This document shows, one piece after another, positions 1 through 6,131 of a stretch of 7,178 nt of DNA (position 1 is the first letter of the stretch; every line of letters starts with the position of its first letter). Both the position numbers and the translations under genes were made by a program. Source of the stretch: Flavobacteriaceae bacterium (lineage in GTDB: Bacteria; Bacteroidota; Bacteroidia; Flavobacteriales; Flavobacteriaceae); assembly GCA_026992695.1 (NCBI GenBank), contig JALWYP010000145.1, positions 1 through 7,178 of the forward strand, in the 5' to 3' direction. The notes beneath the pieces were generated by a model. It made no database searches. It saw nothing but the letters and a program-made list of their open reading frames with translations, and was not told the DNA's origin.

Positions 1-669
1 TTCTTTAAACACTCCCGAAAAATACAGAGACAGGTAAATAAATGCCACGTGGTTTTCAATTGCAGAAAGCGCATCGTGCTGTCCGGCTTCATACCCAAAT
101 GCAACATAACCCAATTCGTTGATATAACTTAACAAGGGACCTTCTAAATATTCTTCGATACCCAACACTAACGGAAGCGGATATTGCTTTGTGAATTTTC
201 GGTTTAACAAGCTATCATTAACGGTTATAAACGGAATGGTTTCTCCGGAAGTTGTATGCAAATCGAAAAAATAAAATGGCGGTGAATGATTTTCGATAAT
301 AGCAACAAGTGTTTTGTAGATTTCTTTTAATTGCAGGGCATCTTCCGACAGTTGGTTATTGCTTGATTTAATAATCTTTTGAATAGAATCTTCTGTCCAA
401 AGTCGGTTTAAATCTTCTTTTTGATAACGAACTCCTTTTTCGAGTGCCCATAGATTTCCGCTTAAAGCGAATAAACTTCCGAAAATATCCTTTTTTTTCT
501 TTTTTATTTCTGAAAAAACTTGCTGCAATGCAAAAACTCCTGAAGGTTCATTACCATGAATTCCACCCATAAAGATAATAGTAGGTCCGGGTTTTTTACC
601 TTCAATTTTACAGATAATCCTAGATACTTCCAGGTTTTTATCCAAAGCCTTACTATAAATCTTACGCAT
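1..669 (-). CDS. Zinc-dependent M14 amidohydrolase, succinylglutamate desuccinylase/aspartoacylase family (C-terminus cut by window edge)
   Basis: The frame is open for 223 codons from the ATG at 669-667 to the window edge, so the C-terminus is missing. The protein has the metallo-carboxypeptidase-like fold signature of the AstE/AspA branch of M14. GGIHGNEP (residues 35-42) supplies zinc ligands His38 and Glu41, and DLHTTSG (136-142) supplies the third ligand, His138. SGN (70-72) and DLNR (86-89) are the family's substrate-site motifs, and EAGQH (194-198) probably carries the catalytic Glu194. Known members hydrolyse N-acyl amino acids such as N-succinylglutamate or N-acetylaspartate, but the substrate here is unknown. 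No signal peptide is visible, so the enzyme is probably cytoplasmic. The start codon lies inside the end of the upstream ligase-CBS gene (8-base overlap, ATGCGTAA), which fixes the start and suggests translational coupling. The fold assignment is firm; the reaction is an inference. Confidence 0.9.
   Translation of the reverse strand, partial: MRKIYSKALDKNLEVSRIICKIEGKKPGPTIIFMGGIHGNEPSGVFALQQVFSEIKKKKKDIFGSLFALSGNLWALEKGVRYQKEDLNRLWTEDSIQKIIKSSNNQLSEDALQLKEIYKTLVAIIENHSPPFYFFDLHTTSGETIPFITVNDSLLNRKFTKQYPLPLVLGIEEYLEGPLLSYINELGYVAFGYEAGQHDALSAIENHVAFIYLSLYFSGVFKE
662..669 (-). other. Stop/start overlap coupling the ligase-CBS and M14 hydrolase genes
   Basis: Read on the minus strand, ATGCGTAA contains the M14 start codon (669-667) and the ligase-CBS stop codon (664-662) in different frames. 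Such short overlaps normally mean that ribosomes ending the first gene re-initiate on the second, so the two proteins are probably made together from one mRNA. No separate Shine-Dalgarno sequence stands out in front of the ATG. Confidence 0.85.
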
Positions 670-2542
670 AGGATGCTTCGATTAAATCTTTTGCTGTGAT
701 TATTCCTACCAAGTATTTTTTTTGTATCACCGGCAAACATCCTATTTGGTGTTTTTTCATTAATGTTACTGCTTTTTTAATGCTTGTTTGTGGTGTAACG
801 GTTATTACTTTTTTTACCATAATATCTTTGACGAAATAATGATTTAATGCAGTTGATTTTTGTTTTTCTTGAAATTTCAATAAATGTTTCCAAGTAAGCA
901 AACCTACCAATTTTCCTTTTTTACTCTCAACCGGAACTTGGTGTATGTTTTTCCACTTCATAATACTCGTGGCCAGTGAAGCCAAATCGTTTTTATGCAC
1001 TACAAAAAGTCGGGTTGTCATAATATGTGCTACTTCTGTATTTTTTTTTGCATCTAATTTTTCGTTATCCCGTAACATTCGCCATTGGGAGACCGGACTA
1101 TTATTTTTTTGAAAATCATAAATAGATTTTGTTAAAATTTGAAGTGAATCATCCGGCTTGTTGTTTTTTAAGAGTTTGCGATAGTTCGTTACCATCCATT
1201 CAGCACCTGTTTGTGTTTTTGCACGTTCTTCAATGATACCCAATAACTCGTTTATACTTTGATCATCGATATTCATTTTTTGCAAACCGGATTTTGCTAT
1301 TGGCAAAATTTTCTGTAGCAACAAGTCCGAAGCCGAAACGTAAGTATTATCCCAAAAAAGCAGGCTTTCTTTTCCGTATCGAGCCGCTTTAATAAAATTT
1401 GCTTTGGCATCTCTAAAATCCATCACTTTTTGCATTGTATCATATTCTTTGGGTCTTCCCATCATTAAGCCCACCCAAAAAGCAAAGTTAGCCATTTCAT
1501 CTTTTATAGAGGGACCGGAGGGGATGTATCTGTTTTCAATTCGTAAGTGTGGCTTTCCGTTTGTTACTCCGTAGCATACACGATTCCATCTATAAATAGT
1601 TCCGTTAAAAGTACATAGGGCTTCCAGTTTTGGTGTATTTCCGTTTTTAATTTCTTCAAGTGAGTTAACAGAAATAGTTTTAGTAACAATATTGTCATGT
1701 TGTGCGATAAGGTTTTTATATATTTCAACAATGTTACCTTCTGCCCAGCTATTGTTTCCAAACGCCACTCTTGCTTCTTGGTTTTTTAATACATAGGAAG
1801 ATTTACGCGTATCGATACTTTGTTTAAATAAGGCAATACGTGTTTCGCTCCATAGCTCTCGCCCTAATAACAATGGCGAATTTACACACATACTTAACAC
1901 CACTCCCGAAATTGCCAAAGCCCAATTGTAACTGGCAATAAAGTCGTGTGAAGGAATTTGCAAATGCATTTGAAAACTGGTATTGCAACCCTCAAACAAA
2001 ACCGAATCGTGTACGTTGTTTAGCTCATCTACGCCACGAATATGCAATCTAAAGTCGCCCCCTCTCAACTCTTTAAGCATTTTGTTTAATAAATAGTATC
2101 GAGGTTTAGGGGTCATATAATCCAGTTGCAATTCGTTTTTGGTAATGGTGGGTAAAATTCCGGTTAAAACAATTTTGTTTTGGGCAAGAGCAGCTTTATT
2201 AATTGCTTTTTGAAGTAAGTCAGTTAGTTGATTTTCAACCTTATAAAAAGCATTTTTAGTTAATACTACGGGATCTAAGTTAAGCTCTAAGTTGTATTTT
2301 GCAATTTCGGTAGTAAAATGAGGATCATCAATATTTTTTAAAATAGTTAAGGCTTTTTTAGAGGGTCTCCAATCTTGATTTACCAAACAAAATTCCTGTT
2401 CGGCACCAATACGAATTGTATCGTCTTCAAACAAGTTGTTTTTAAGCATATAATCCAATGCTTTTAAGTCTTCCAACAAATGTTGTGTAAACCTTGCTTT
2501 TGTATGTTTTCCTTTAATTTTATTTACTTTTTGATCGCCCAT
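662..2542 (-). CDS. GCS2-family carboxylate-amine ligase fused to a C-terminal CBS-domain pair
   Basis: This 626-residue protein joins two modules. Residues about 20-480 resemble glutamate-cysteine ligase family 2 (GCS2, the YbdK/EgtA-type fold), which forms an amide bond between a carboxylate, often the gamma-carboxyl of glutamate, and an amine using ATP. Recognisable blocks are GAEQEF (46-51), the strand with ELNLDP (86-91), NTSFQMHLQIP (187-197), NSPLLLGRELW (221-231) and RIENRYIPSGPS (334-345). Residues about 507-555 and 571-624 form two CBS repeats (GKLVGLLTWKHLL and YLVGIITAKDL ends), a module that binds AMP, ATP or related nucleotides and often acts as an energy-state switch. YbdK-type proteins are near 370 residues, so this is an enlarged variant. 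No signal peptide is present, so it is probably cytoplasmic. The first ATG is used because no better in-frame start lies near it. It overlaps the downstream M14 hydrolase gene by 8 bases. I see no exact TAnnTTTG box upstream. The actual substrates are not deducible. Confidence 0.88.
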   Translation of the reverse strand: MGDQKVNKIKGKHTKARFTQHLLEDLKALDYMLKNNLFEDDTIRIGAEQEFCLVNQDWRPSKKALTILKNIDDPHFTTEIAKYNLELNLDPVVLTKNAFYKVENQLTDLLQKAINKAALAQNKIVLTGILPTITKNELQLDYMTPKPRYYLLNKMLKELRGGDFRLHIRGVDELNNVHDSVLFEGCNTSFQMHLQIPSHDFIASYNWALAISGVVLSMCVNSPLLLGRELWSETRIALFKQSIDTRKSSYVLKNQEARVAFGNNSWAEGNIVEIYKNLIAQHDNIVTKTISVNSLEEIKNGNTPKLEALCTFNGTIYRWNRVCYGVTNGKPHLRIENRYIPSGPSIKDEMANFAFWVGLMMGRPKEYDTMQKVMDFRDAKANFIKAARYGKESLLFWDNTYVSASDLLLQKILPIAKSGLQKMNIDDQSINELLGIIEERAKTQTGAEWMVTNYRKLLKNNKPDDSLQILTKSIYDFQKNNSPVSQWRMLRDNEKLDAKKNTEVAHIMTTRLFVVHKNDLASLATSIMKWKNIHQVPVESKKGKLVGLLTWKHLLKFQEKQKSTALNHYFVKDIMVKKVITVTPQTSIKKAVTLMKKHQIGCLPVIQKKYLVGIITAKDLIEASYA

Positions 2543-2641
2543 ACCGTATGTGTTTGCAGTTTATTGATTAGTAATCTTTTTACATAAATAAAAAAGCTAA
2601 GATAATATTAGTTAGGTGATTAAACGCTGATTTTTGTCAGC

Positions 2642-2678
2642 TACAGGGTTTTTCTCTTTCTTTTTACAGGGTTTTTCT
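2642..2678 (+). repeat. Two 14-base direct repeats with a 23-base period
   Basis: TACAGGGTTTTTCT occurs at 2642-2655 and again, identically, at 2665-2678, separated by a 9-base pyrimidine-rich spacer. The units lie on the same face of the helix, about two turns apart, as expected for a dimeric activator or repressor that binds direct repeats. They sit in the 272-base region between two divergent genes. They are about 110 bases upstream of the promoter box of the thioredoxin-like gene and 100-136 bases upstream of the ligase-CBS start. That an operator is involved is an inference, and which gene it serves is not decided. Confidence 0.55.
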
Positions 2679-2785
2679 TTGTTTTAATTTAATAAATAAA
2701 CGGATTTTTGTTATACAATTTTATATAAACTATTGATTTTAATAATTTTATATGCTTTTAAGCAGTAACTAAAGCAACCTTTTTG

Positions 2786-2793
2786 TATATTTG
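2786..2793 (+). promoter_or_regulatory. Bacteroidota -7 promoter box for the thioredoxin-like gene
   Basis: TATATTTG matches the Bacteroidota sigma-70-type -7 consensus TAnnTTTG exactly and ends 21 bases before the ATG at 2815. A -33 TTG at the usual 17-23 base distance is not evident; the nearest candidate is a T-run at 2756-2759. The short leader that would result (about 15 bases) fits this phylum. Confidence 0.6.
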
Positions 2794-2814
2794 CAGTCTA
2801 ACTAACAAAACCAA

Positions 2815-3522
2815 ATGTGTATGAGTAGAAAACTACTTTTATACTTCTTATTGATTTCTTTTTCAGCGATATGCCAAAATACGGTCATACCGGACGAGTC
2901 TTTTTTGTCTATTCGGTTGGGTAAAAGTTTCAAGAATTACTCGATAAAGTCTGATAGAGCTTATTTTGAAAAGGACTATGAAAAAGCTGAATTTTTATTT
3001 GATTCGCTGATAAAAAATGTTGTGAATGGAAGTTATTTAGATGATTTTAAGGTTAAAAAACTTTCGGGCAAGCGGATTGAAATGTATGATTTTAAAAAAC
3101 CGATTTTTTTAATGACCTATGCTTCTTGGTGCACGCCCGGTACCGGAGAAATCCCTGCTTTAAATGAAATAGCCAATAACTATTATAAAGATATTGATTT
3201 TGTTGTACTTTTTTGGGACACCAAAAAAGCGGTACGCAAAGTTGCGAAAAACTATTCTCGTCATATCACAATTGTTTATGTGAATGAAGATGAAAATAGC
3301 AGCAACCATATTATTCAAACCCTTAAGCATACGTTAGGTTTTCCTACCTCTTTCTTTATAGACGAAAACAAAAAAATTGTAGATGTAAGGCGTGGGGTTT
3401 TACATCCTTTTAACGAGAAATACGAACTCTCTTTTGAATTAAATTATACCGCTTTCTACAACGGCATTTCGTTGTTAAAAAACTTTGAAGGGACTCAAAA
3501 CAATTATGTTTTAAAAGAATAA
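2815..3522 (+). CDS. Exported thioredoxin-fold (TlpA/AhpC-TSA-like) protein with a CTPG active site
   Basis: This 235-residue protein starts with a hydrophobic segment (residues about 6-20, followed by QN) that looks like a Sec signal peptide, so it should act in the periplasm or at the envelope. Residues about 77-195 carry a thioredoxin-like domain: the FLMTYASWC strand and turn, active-site WCTPG (105-109), EIPALNEI on the following helix, FVVLFWD (129-135), and the cis-proline loop GFPTSFFID (175-183) with Pro177. TlpA/ResA-type proteins reduce or shuffle disulfides through CxxC. Here the second cysteine is replaced by Gly109, leaving only Cys106 at the site, so a classical dithiol mechanism is not possible. 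It may work as a monothiol enzyme, with an external partner cysteine, or in a non-redox role. The start at 2815 is the first ATG after the promoter box; a second in-frame ATG at 2821 gives an equally good signal peptide (MSRKLLLY). It is transcribed alone and converges on the permease gene. Confidence 0.85.
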   Translation: MCMSRKLLLYFLLISFSAICQNTVIPDESFLSIRLGKSFKNYSIKSDRAYFEKDYEKAEFLFDSLIKNVVNGSYLDDFKVKKLSGKRIEMYDFKKPIFLMTYASWCTPGTGEIPALNEIANNYYKDIDFVVLFWDTKKAVRKVAKNYSRHITIVYVNEDENSSNHIIQTLKHTLGFPTSFFIDENKKIVDVRRGVLHPFNEKYELSFELNYTAFYNGISLLKNFEGTQNNYVLKE

Positions 3523-3547
3523 TGCGGGACAATCTATTCTTGCTCAA

Positions 3548-3934
3548 TTATTTTCCGAAAAGCATTTTTATAGCAACAATAATAAGTGCAATTGCAAATA
3601 TTTTTTTTAGCAATTCTTTTGGAATTGAAATTGCCAATTTAGAACCTAAATAACCGCCTATCACAAATGTAACAGCAATGGCGAGGGCATATTTCCAATT
3701 TAAATATCCTTCGGTGTAATAACCGTATGCCGCTAAAAATGTAACCGGTACTGCCAATACTGCCAAACTTGTACCTTGCGCTTCGAGTTGCGAAGATCCA
3801 AAAATTAACATCATTAACGGAACAATAACAACACCGCCGCCAATACCTAACAATCCGCTTACAAATCCTGCTAATAAACCTATAAGTACCAAAATTAAAA
3901 GAGTAGAAATGCTCATTTTTTTATTGTCCTGCAT
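3548..3934 (-). CDS. Half-size TauE/SafE-family membrane permease
   Basis: From the ATG at 3934 this is a 128-residue, very hydrophobic protein with four predicted membrane segments. The first carries the glycine-rich family signature AGFVSGLLGIGGG, followed by the AQGTSLAVLAVP block and a GGYLGSKLA block before the last helix. TauE/SafE proteins export sulfite, sulfoacetate or other organosulfur anions. Full members have about 250 residues in two such four-helix repeats; this one has one repeat and presumably works as a homodimer in the inner membrane. An open frame extends upstream to 3985, but MLRVKRILFKF lies inside the transglycosylase gene and is unlikely. Two starts remain. The ATG at 3934 overlaps that gene by 14 bases and has AAGG eight bases before it; the ATG at 3916 lies four bases after its stop and has AGGA ten bases before it (122 residues). 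It is the last gene of the minus-strand group. The transported ion is unknown. Confidence 0.85.
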   Translation of the reverse strand: MQDNKKMSISTLLILVLIGLLAGFVSGLLGIGGGVVIVPLMMLIFGSSQLEAQGTSLAVLAVPVTFLAAYGYYTEGYLNWKYALAIAVTFVIGGYLGSKLAISIPKELLKKIFAIALIIVAIKMLFGK

Positions 3935-4850
3935 TATAATAACCTTGTTTCGGAATTTGAATAAAATACGCTTTACCCGAAGCATTCTTTAAAAACGTAT
4001 CACGAAGCCATGGATTATGAAGTTTTAATATCTTATAATTTATTCCGTAGCGTTGTGCAAATTTTGCAAAATCGGTAACGGGCGTGTCAACTTTTACAGT
4101 ATGAATGGGTATGGGCTCATACAAATCTTTTTCGCGATAGTTAAATCCATATTTTTGCGGGTTCGATAAAATTTCTTTAAAAGCCAAAATTCTAAATACA
4201 TACCTACTGGTTTCTTGATTTAGCAACAAATCGTAGTATGTGTTTACTCCCTGTCTGTCTATTTGTTTTTGAATTCCACCGTTTCCTGCATTGTAAGCAG
4301 CAGCAGCCAATGTCCAAGAACCGAATTTGTTTTTGGAGTTTTTTAAATATTTTGCGGCTACTTTTGTTGCTAACTCTAAGTTATAACGTTCATCTACATA
4401 CGAGTTTATTTCTAAACCGTATTCTTTTCCGGTGCTTTTTAAAAAGTGCCAAAATCCGGCTGCTCCTGCCGGTGATCTGTTATTTTCTAGACCACTCTCG
4501 GCTACAACTAGGTATTTAAAATCGTCTGGTAAGCCGTATTTTTTTAATAGTGGTTCTATAATAGGAAAATATTTATTTGCCCTTTTAATTAACAACAATC
4601 CGTTAGATTGCCAATAGGTGTTAACCAACAACTCTCTGTCGAGGCGTTCTCTAATATCCGGATTATTTAACGGAACCGGTTCGCCACAAAAATCTATTTC
4701 TTGCGGTAGTGGCAAGGCATAAACATTATAATCGTTTACTAATTTTTTTTCTAATATATCATCGGTTGGCGGGTTTTGTACTGCTTGTATCGAAGCGTAT
4801 ATTCCTCCTACTATTAAAACCCCAATTCCTAATTTATAAACTAACTTCAT
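3921..4850 (-). CDS. Lytic murein transglycosylase (GH23, MltD/Slt type)
   Basis: This 309-residue enzyme is expected to cleave the MurNAc-GlcNAc bond of peptidoglycan and leave 1,6-anhydro-MurNAc ends. Residues about 5-24 form one hydrophobic segment without a lipobox cysteine, so it is either a signal peptide or an inner-membrane anchor facing the periplasm. The SLT domain spans about residues 92-230. It has AESGLENN with catalytic Glu118, SPAGAAGFWHF (126-136, where most relatives have GLWQF), NLELATKVAAKYL, and AAYNAGNGG (184-192), a substrate-site signature. Residues about 248-305 (HTVKV to YFIQIPK) look like a degenerate LysM-type C-terminal module, the position of the LysM repeats in MltD. 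It follows the phosphatase gene by 32 bases, may also have its own promoter, and overlaps the permease start. The start is the only good ATG before the hydrophobic segment. Confidence 0.9.
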   Translation of the reverse strand: MKLVYKLGIGVLIVGGIYASIQAVQNPPTDDILEKKLVNDYNVYALPLPQEIDFCGEPVPLNNPDIRERLDRELLVNTYWQSNGLLLIKRANKYFPIIEPLLKKYGLPDDFKYLVVAESGLENNRSPAGAAGFWHFLKSTGKEYGLEINSYVDERYNLELATKVAAKYLKNSKNKFGSWTLAAAAYNAGNGGIQKQIDRQGVNTYYDLLLNQETSRYVFRILAFKEILSNPQKYGFNYREKDLYEPIPIHTVKVDTPVTDFAKFAQRYGINYKILKLHNPWLRDTFLKNASGKAYFIQIPKQGYYNAGQ

Positions 4851-4869
4851 TGCATTCTTATTTTTTGAA

Positions 4870-4900
4870 TAAAGATACTGGTTTATTTTTTAAAATCCAA
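4870..4900 (-). promoter_or_regulatory. Possible promoter for the transglycosylase gene
   Basis: On the minus strand TTG (4900-4898), a 20-base spacer and TATCTTTA (4877-4870) resemble the Bacteroidota arrangement TTG-N17-23-TAnnTTTG, with one mismatch in the last base of the -7 box. It overlaps the 3' end of the phosphatase gene and lies 19 bases before the transglycosylase ATG. It would let the last two genes be expressed apart from the phosphatase. In AT-rich DNA such a match can arise by chance. Confidence 0.35.
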
Positions 4901-5944
4901 TGTATAGGTTTCGTAAAGGGTGTTATCTTTTCCTCTCACCTCCATTTTTATTTGTTGTTTTTCAAAATTAAAATAAACAACACCAAAGTTTAATTGCTTT
5001 ACTTGTTTTCCTTTTCTAAGTGAATTTAAGTCATCGGGAGAATCGGGATAAGTCTTGGTTAAACCACTGGTTGTAAAATCTACCAATTCGTAAGGAAGTC
5101 CTTCTACCCTATCTACCGAAAATTCTGCTAAATGTCTATCGCCACTAATAATAAAAATATTTTTTGAAGTTGCATTTTTTATGGTTTGTTTTAATTTTTC
5201 CAATTCATTGGGAAACGTAGCCCAACGCTCCCATCCGTGTTCGCTAGACAAAACTTGAATACTGCTGTTTAGTACCGTAAAAGTTGCCGTTGTGTCTTGC
5301 AATTCTTTAGCAAGCCATTCCCATTGTTTTTCTCCCAAAATAGTCCCTTTATGATTTTTATCCCAAGGCTCGTAGCGTCTTCCTCTTACGTTGCTCTTTT
5401 TTAATCCGGTTCTAAAATATCTTGTATCCAGCAGTATGATTTTAATTTTTCCTTTTGGCGTTTCAAAAACCTCGGCAGTATAAACCCCTTCTTGATTGCG
5501 TCTGGGACTCTCTTTAGGTACTTTTAAAAAATCCAAAAAGACTTTTTGTGCATCGGCTTTAATCTCCCATTCTTTACCACCGTCGTTAATACCATAATCG
5601 TGATCGTCCCAAGTACCTATTATTTTTGTTTGTTTTGTGAGTTTTTTATAGTCCGGATTTGCCAGTAACAAGGCATAATCTTGTTTCATTTTTGTTGTAT
5701 CTTTCGTATCTGCATAAATATTATCGCCTCCCCAAACAAAAACGTCCGGACGGGTTCCTAAAATAGGTTTCCAGAGCGGTTGCTCCATTTTTTGATCGTT
5801 GCAACTGGCAAAAACTGCGGTAAAATCGGATTGATTTGTTTCTTTCTGTTTAACAATACTACTAGATTTAGTTTCTGTTTTTTTTTGTTTGTTATTGCAA
5901 GCAAAAACGGTAAAAATAAGTAGTAAAAAAGTAAGAGGTTTCAT
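4883..5944 (-). CDS. PhoD-like metallophosphatase (alkaline phosphatase D family) lipoprotein
   Basis: From the ATG at 5944 this is a 353-residue protein with a short lipoprotein signal, MKPLTFLLLIFTVFAC, in which Cys16 is the likely lipidated residue. After a Lys/Thr/Ser-rich linker (17-40) comes the metallophosphatase domain: FASCND (45-50), GGDNIYAD (72-79), GTWDDHDYG (110-118), LLDTRYFR (171-178) and the late ISGDRHLAE (266-274). These Asp, Asn and His residues form the binuclear metal site of the PhoD/calcineurin-like group, which hydrolyses phosphate mono- and diesters. The location should be the periplasm or outer-membrane surface, serving phosphate scavenging or turnover of envelope phosphodiesters. 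The same frame has an ATG at 5974, but that start would add MRTFETKIDP before the signal peptide and would place the promoter box inside the coding region, so 5944 is preferred. It leads the minus-strand group and is divergent from dnaN. The specific substrate is not known. Confidence 0.9.
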   Translation of the reverse strand: MKPLTFLLLIFTVFACNNKQKKTETKSSSIVKQKETNQSDFTAVFASCNDQKMEQPLWKPILGTRPDVFVWGGDNIYADTKDTTKMKQDYALLLANPDYKKLTKQTKIIGTWDDHDYGINDGGKEWEIKADAQKVFLDFLKVPKESPRRNQEGVYTAEVFETPKGKIKIILLDTRYFRTGLKKSNVRGRRYEPWDKNHKGTILGEKQWEWLAKELQDTTATFTVLNSSIQVLSSEHGWERWATFPNELEKLKQTIKNATSKNIFIISGDRHLAEFSVDRVEGLPYELVDFTTSGLTKTYPDSPDDLNSLRKGKQVKQLNFGVVYFNFEKQQIKMEVRGKDNTLYETYTLDFKK

Positions 5945-5961
5945 TGGATCTATTTTAGTTT

Positions 5962-5969
5962 CAAAAGTA
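5962..5969 (-). promoter_or_regulatory. Bacteroidota -7 promoter box for the phosphatase gene
   Basis: On the minus strand TACTTTTG (5969-5962) matches TAnnTTTG exactly and ends 17 bases before the ATG at 5944. No TTG at the standard -33 distance is clear. Its position argues against the longer open frame that begins at 5974. Confidence 0.5.
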
Positions 5970-6060
5970 CGCATTTAATTTTTTCTGAACACATCTCTTT
6001 GCAAGGTATTCGCTACTTGTTTATTTATCAAACTTTCTTGTTAATAATTTTTCGGCAACG

Positions 6061-6093
6061 TTGGTATAATACCATTAATTTAAAATATATTTG
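6061..6093 (+). promoter_or_regulatory. dnaN promoter (TTG-N22-TATATTTG)
   Basis: TTG at 6061-6063, a 22-base spacer and TATATTTG at 6086-6093 match both the -33 and -7 elements of the Bacteroidota housekeeping promoter within the accepted spacing. The box ends 38 bases before the dnaN ATG, which would give a leader of roughly 30 bases. A small inverted repeat, GGTAT-A-ATACC (6063-6073), lies at the start of the spacer and touches the TTG. Confidence 0.65.
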
Positions 6094-6131
6094 TAAATCA
6101 AAATTTATAATAACAAAACTGTAAACGAAGC

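Noticed and set aside
504..740. Open frame of 78 codons on the minus strand across the ligase/hydrolase junction
   Set aside because: It lies in a third frame over the end of the ligase-CBS gene and the start of the M14 gene, both of which have clear family motifs. The product has no recognisable feature.
1564..1761. Open frame of 65 codons inside the ligase-CBS gene
   Set aside because: It is a frame shadow of the well-conserved GCS2 domain with low-complexity Leu/Thr content.
2597..2604. TATCTTAG on the minus strand as a -7 box for the ligase-CBS gene
   Set aside because: It misses the TAnnTTTG consensus in the key third T and has no TTG at the proper distance, so it is not listed as a promoter.
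2626..2641. Small hairpin GCTGA-TTTTTG-TCAGC just before the direct repeats
   Set aside because: A five-pair stem with a six-base loop is common by chance, and no U-tract or known riboswitch core follows. No supported function.
3497..3512. Inverted repeat AAAACA-ATTA-TGTTTT at the end of the thioredoxin-like gene, considered as a terminator for the convergent genes
   Set aside because: The stem is six pairs, nearly all A-T, without a clear U-run directly after it on either strand. It lies within the coding sequence. It is too weak to call.
3921..3985. Longer N-terminus of the permease starting at 3985
   Set aside because: It would add a basic 17-residue extension lying wholly within the transglycosylase coding sequence. 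Family members begin just before the first membrane helix.
4238..4993. Three plus-strand open frames antisense to the transglycosylase and phosphatase genes
   Set aside because: Their Leu/Phe-rich products are typical of the antisense of AT-rich coding DNA, and they have no promoter or start context.
5975..6131. Possible replication origin or DnaA boxes next to dnaN
   Set aside because: No TTATCCACA-like box or iteron cluster is present; the best match, TTATCAAAC, differs at three positions. dnaN here is not next to a visible dnaA.
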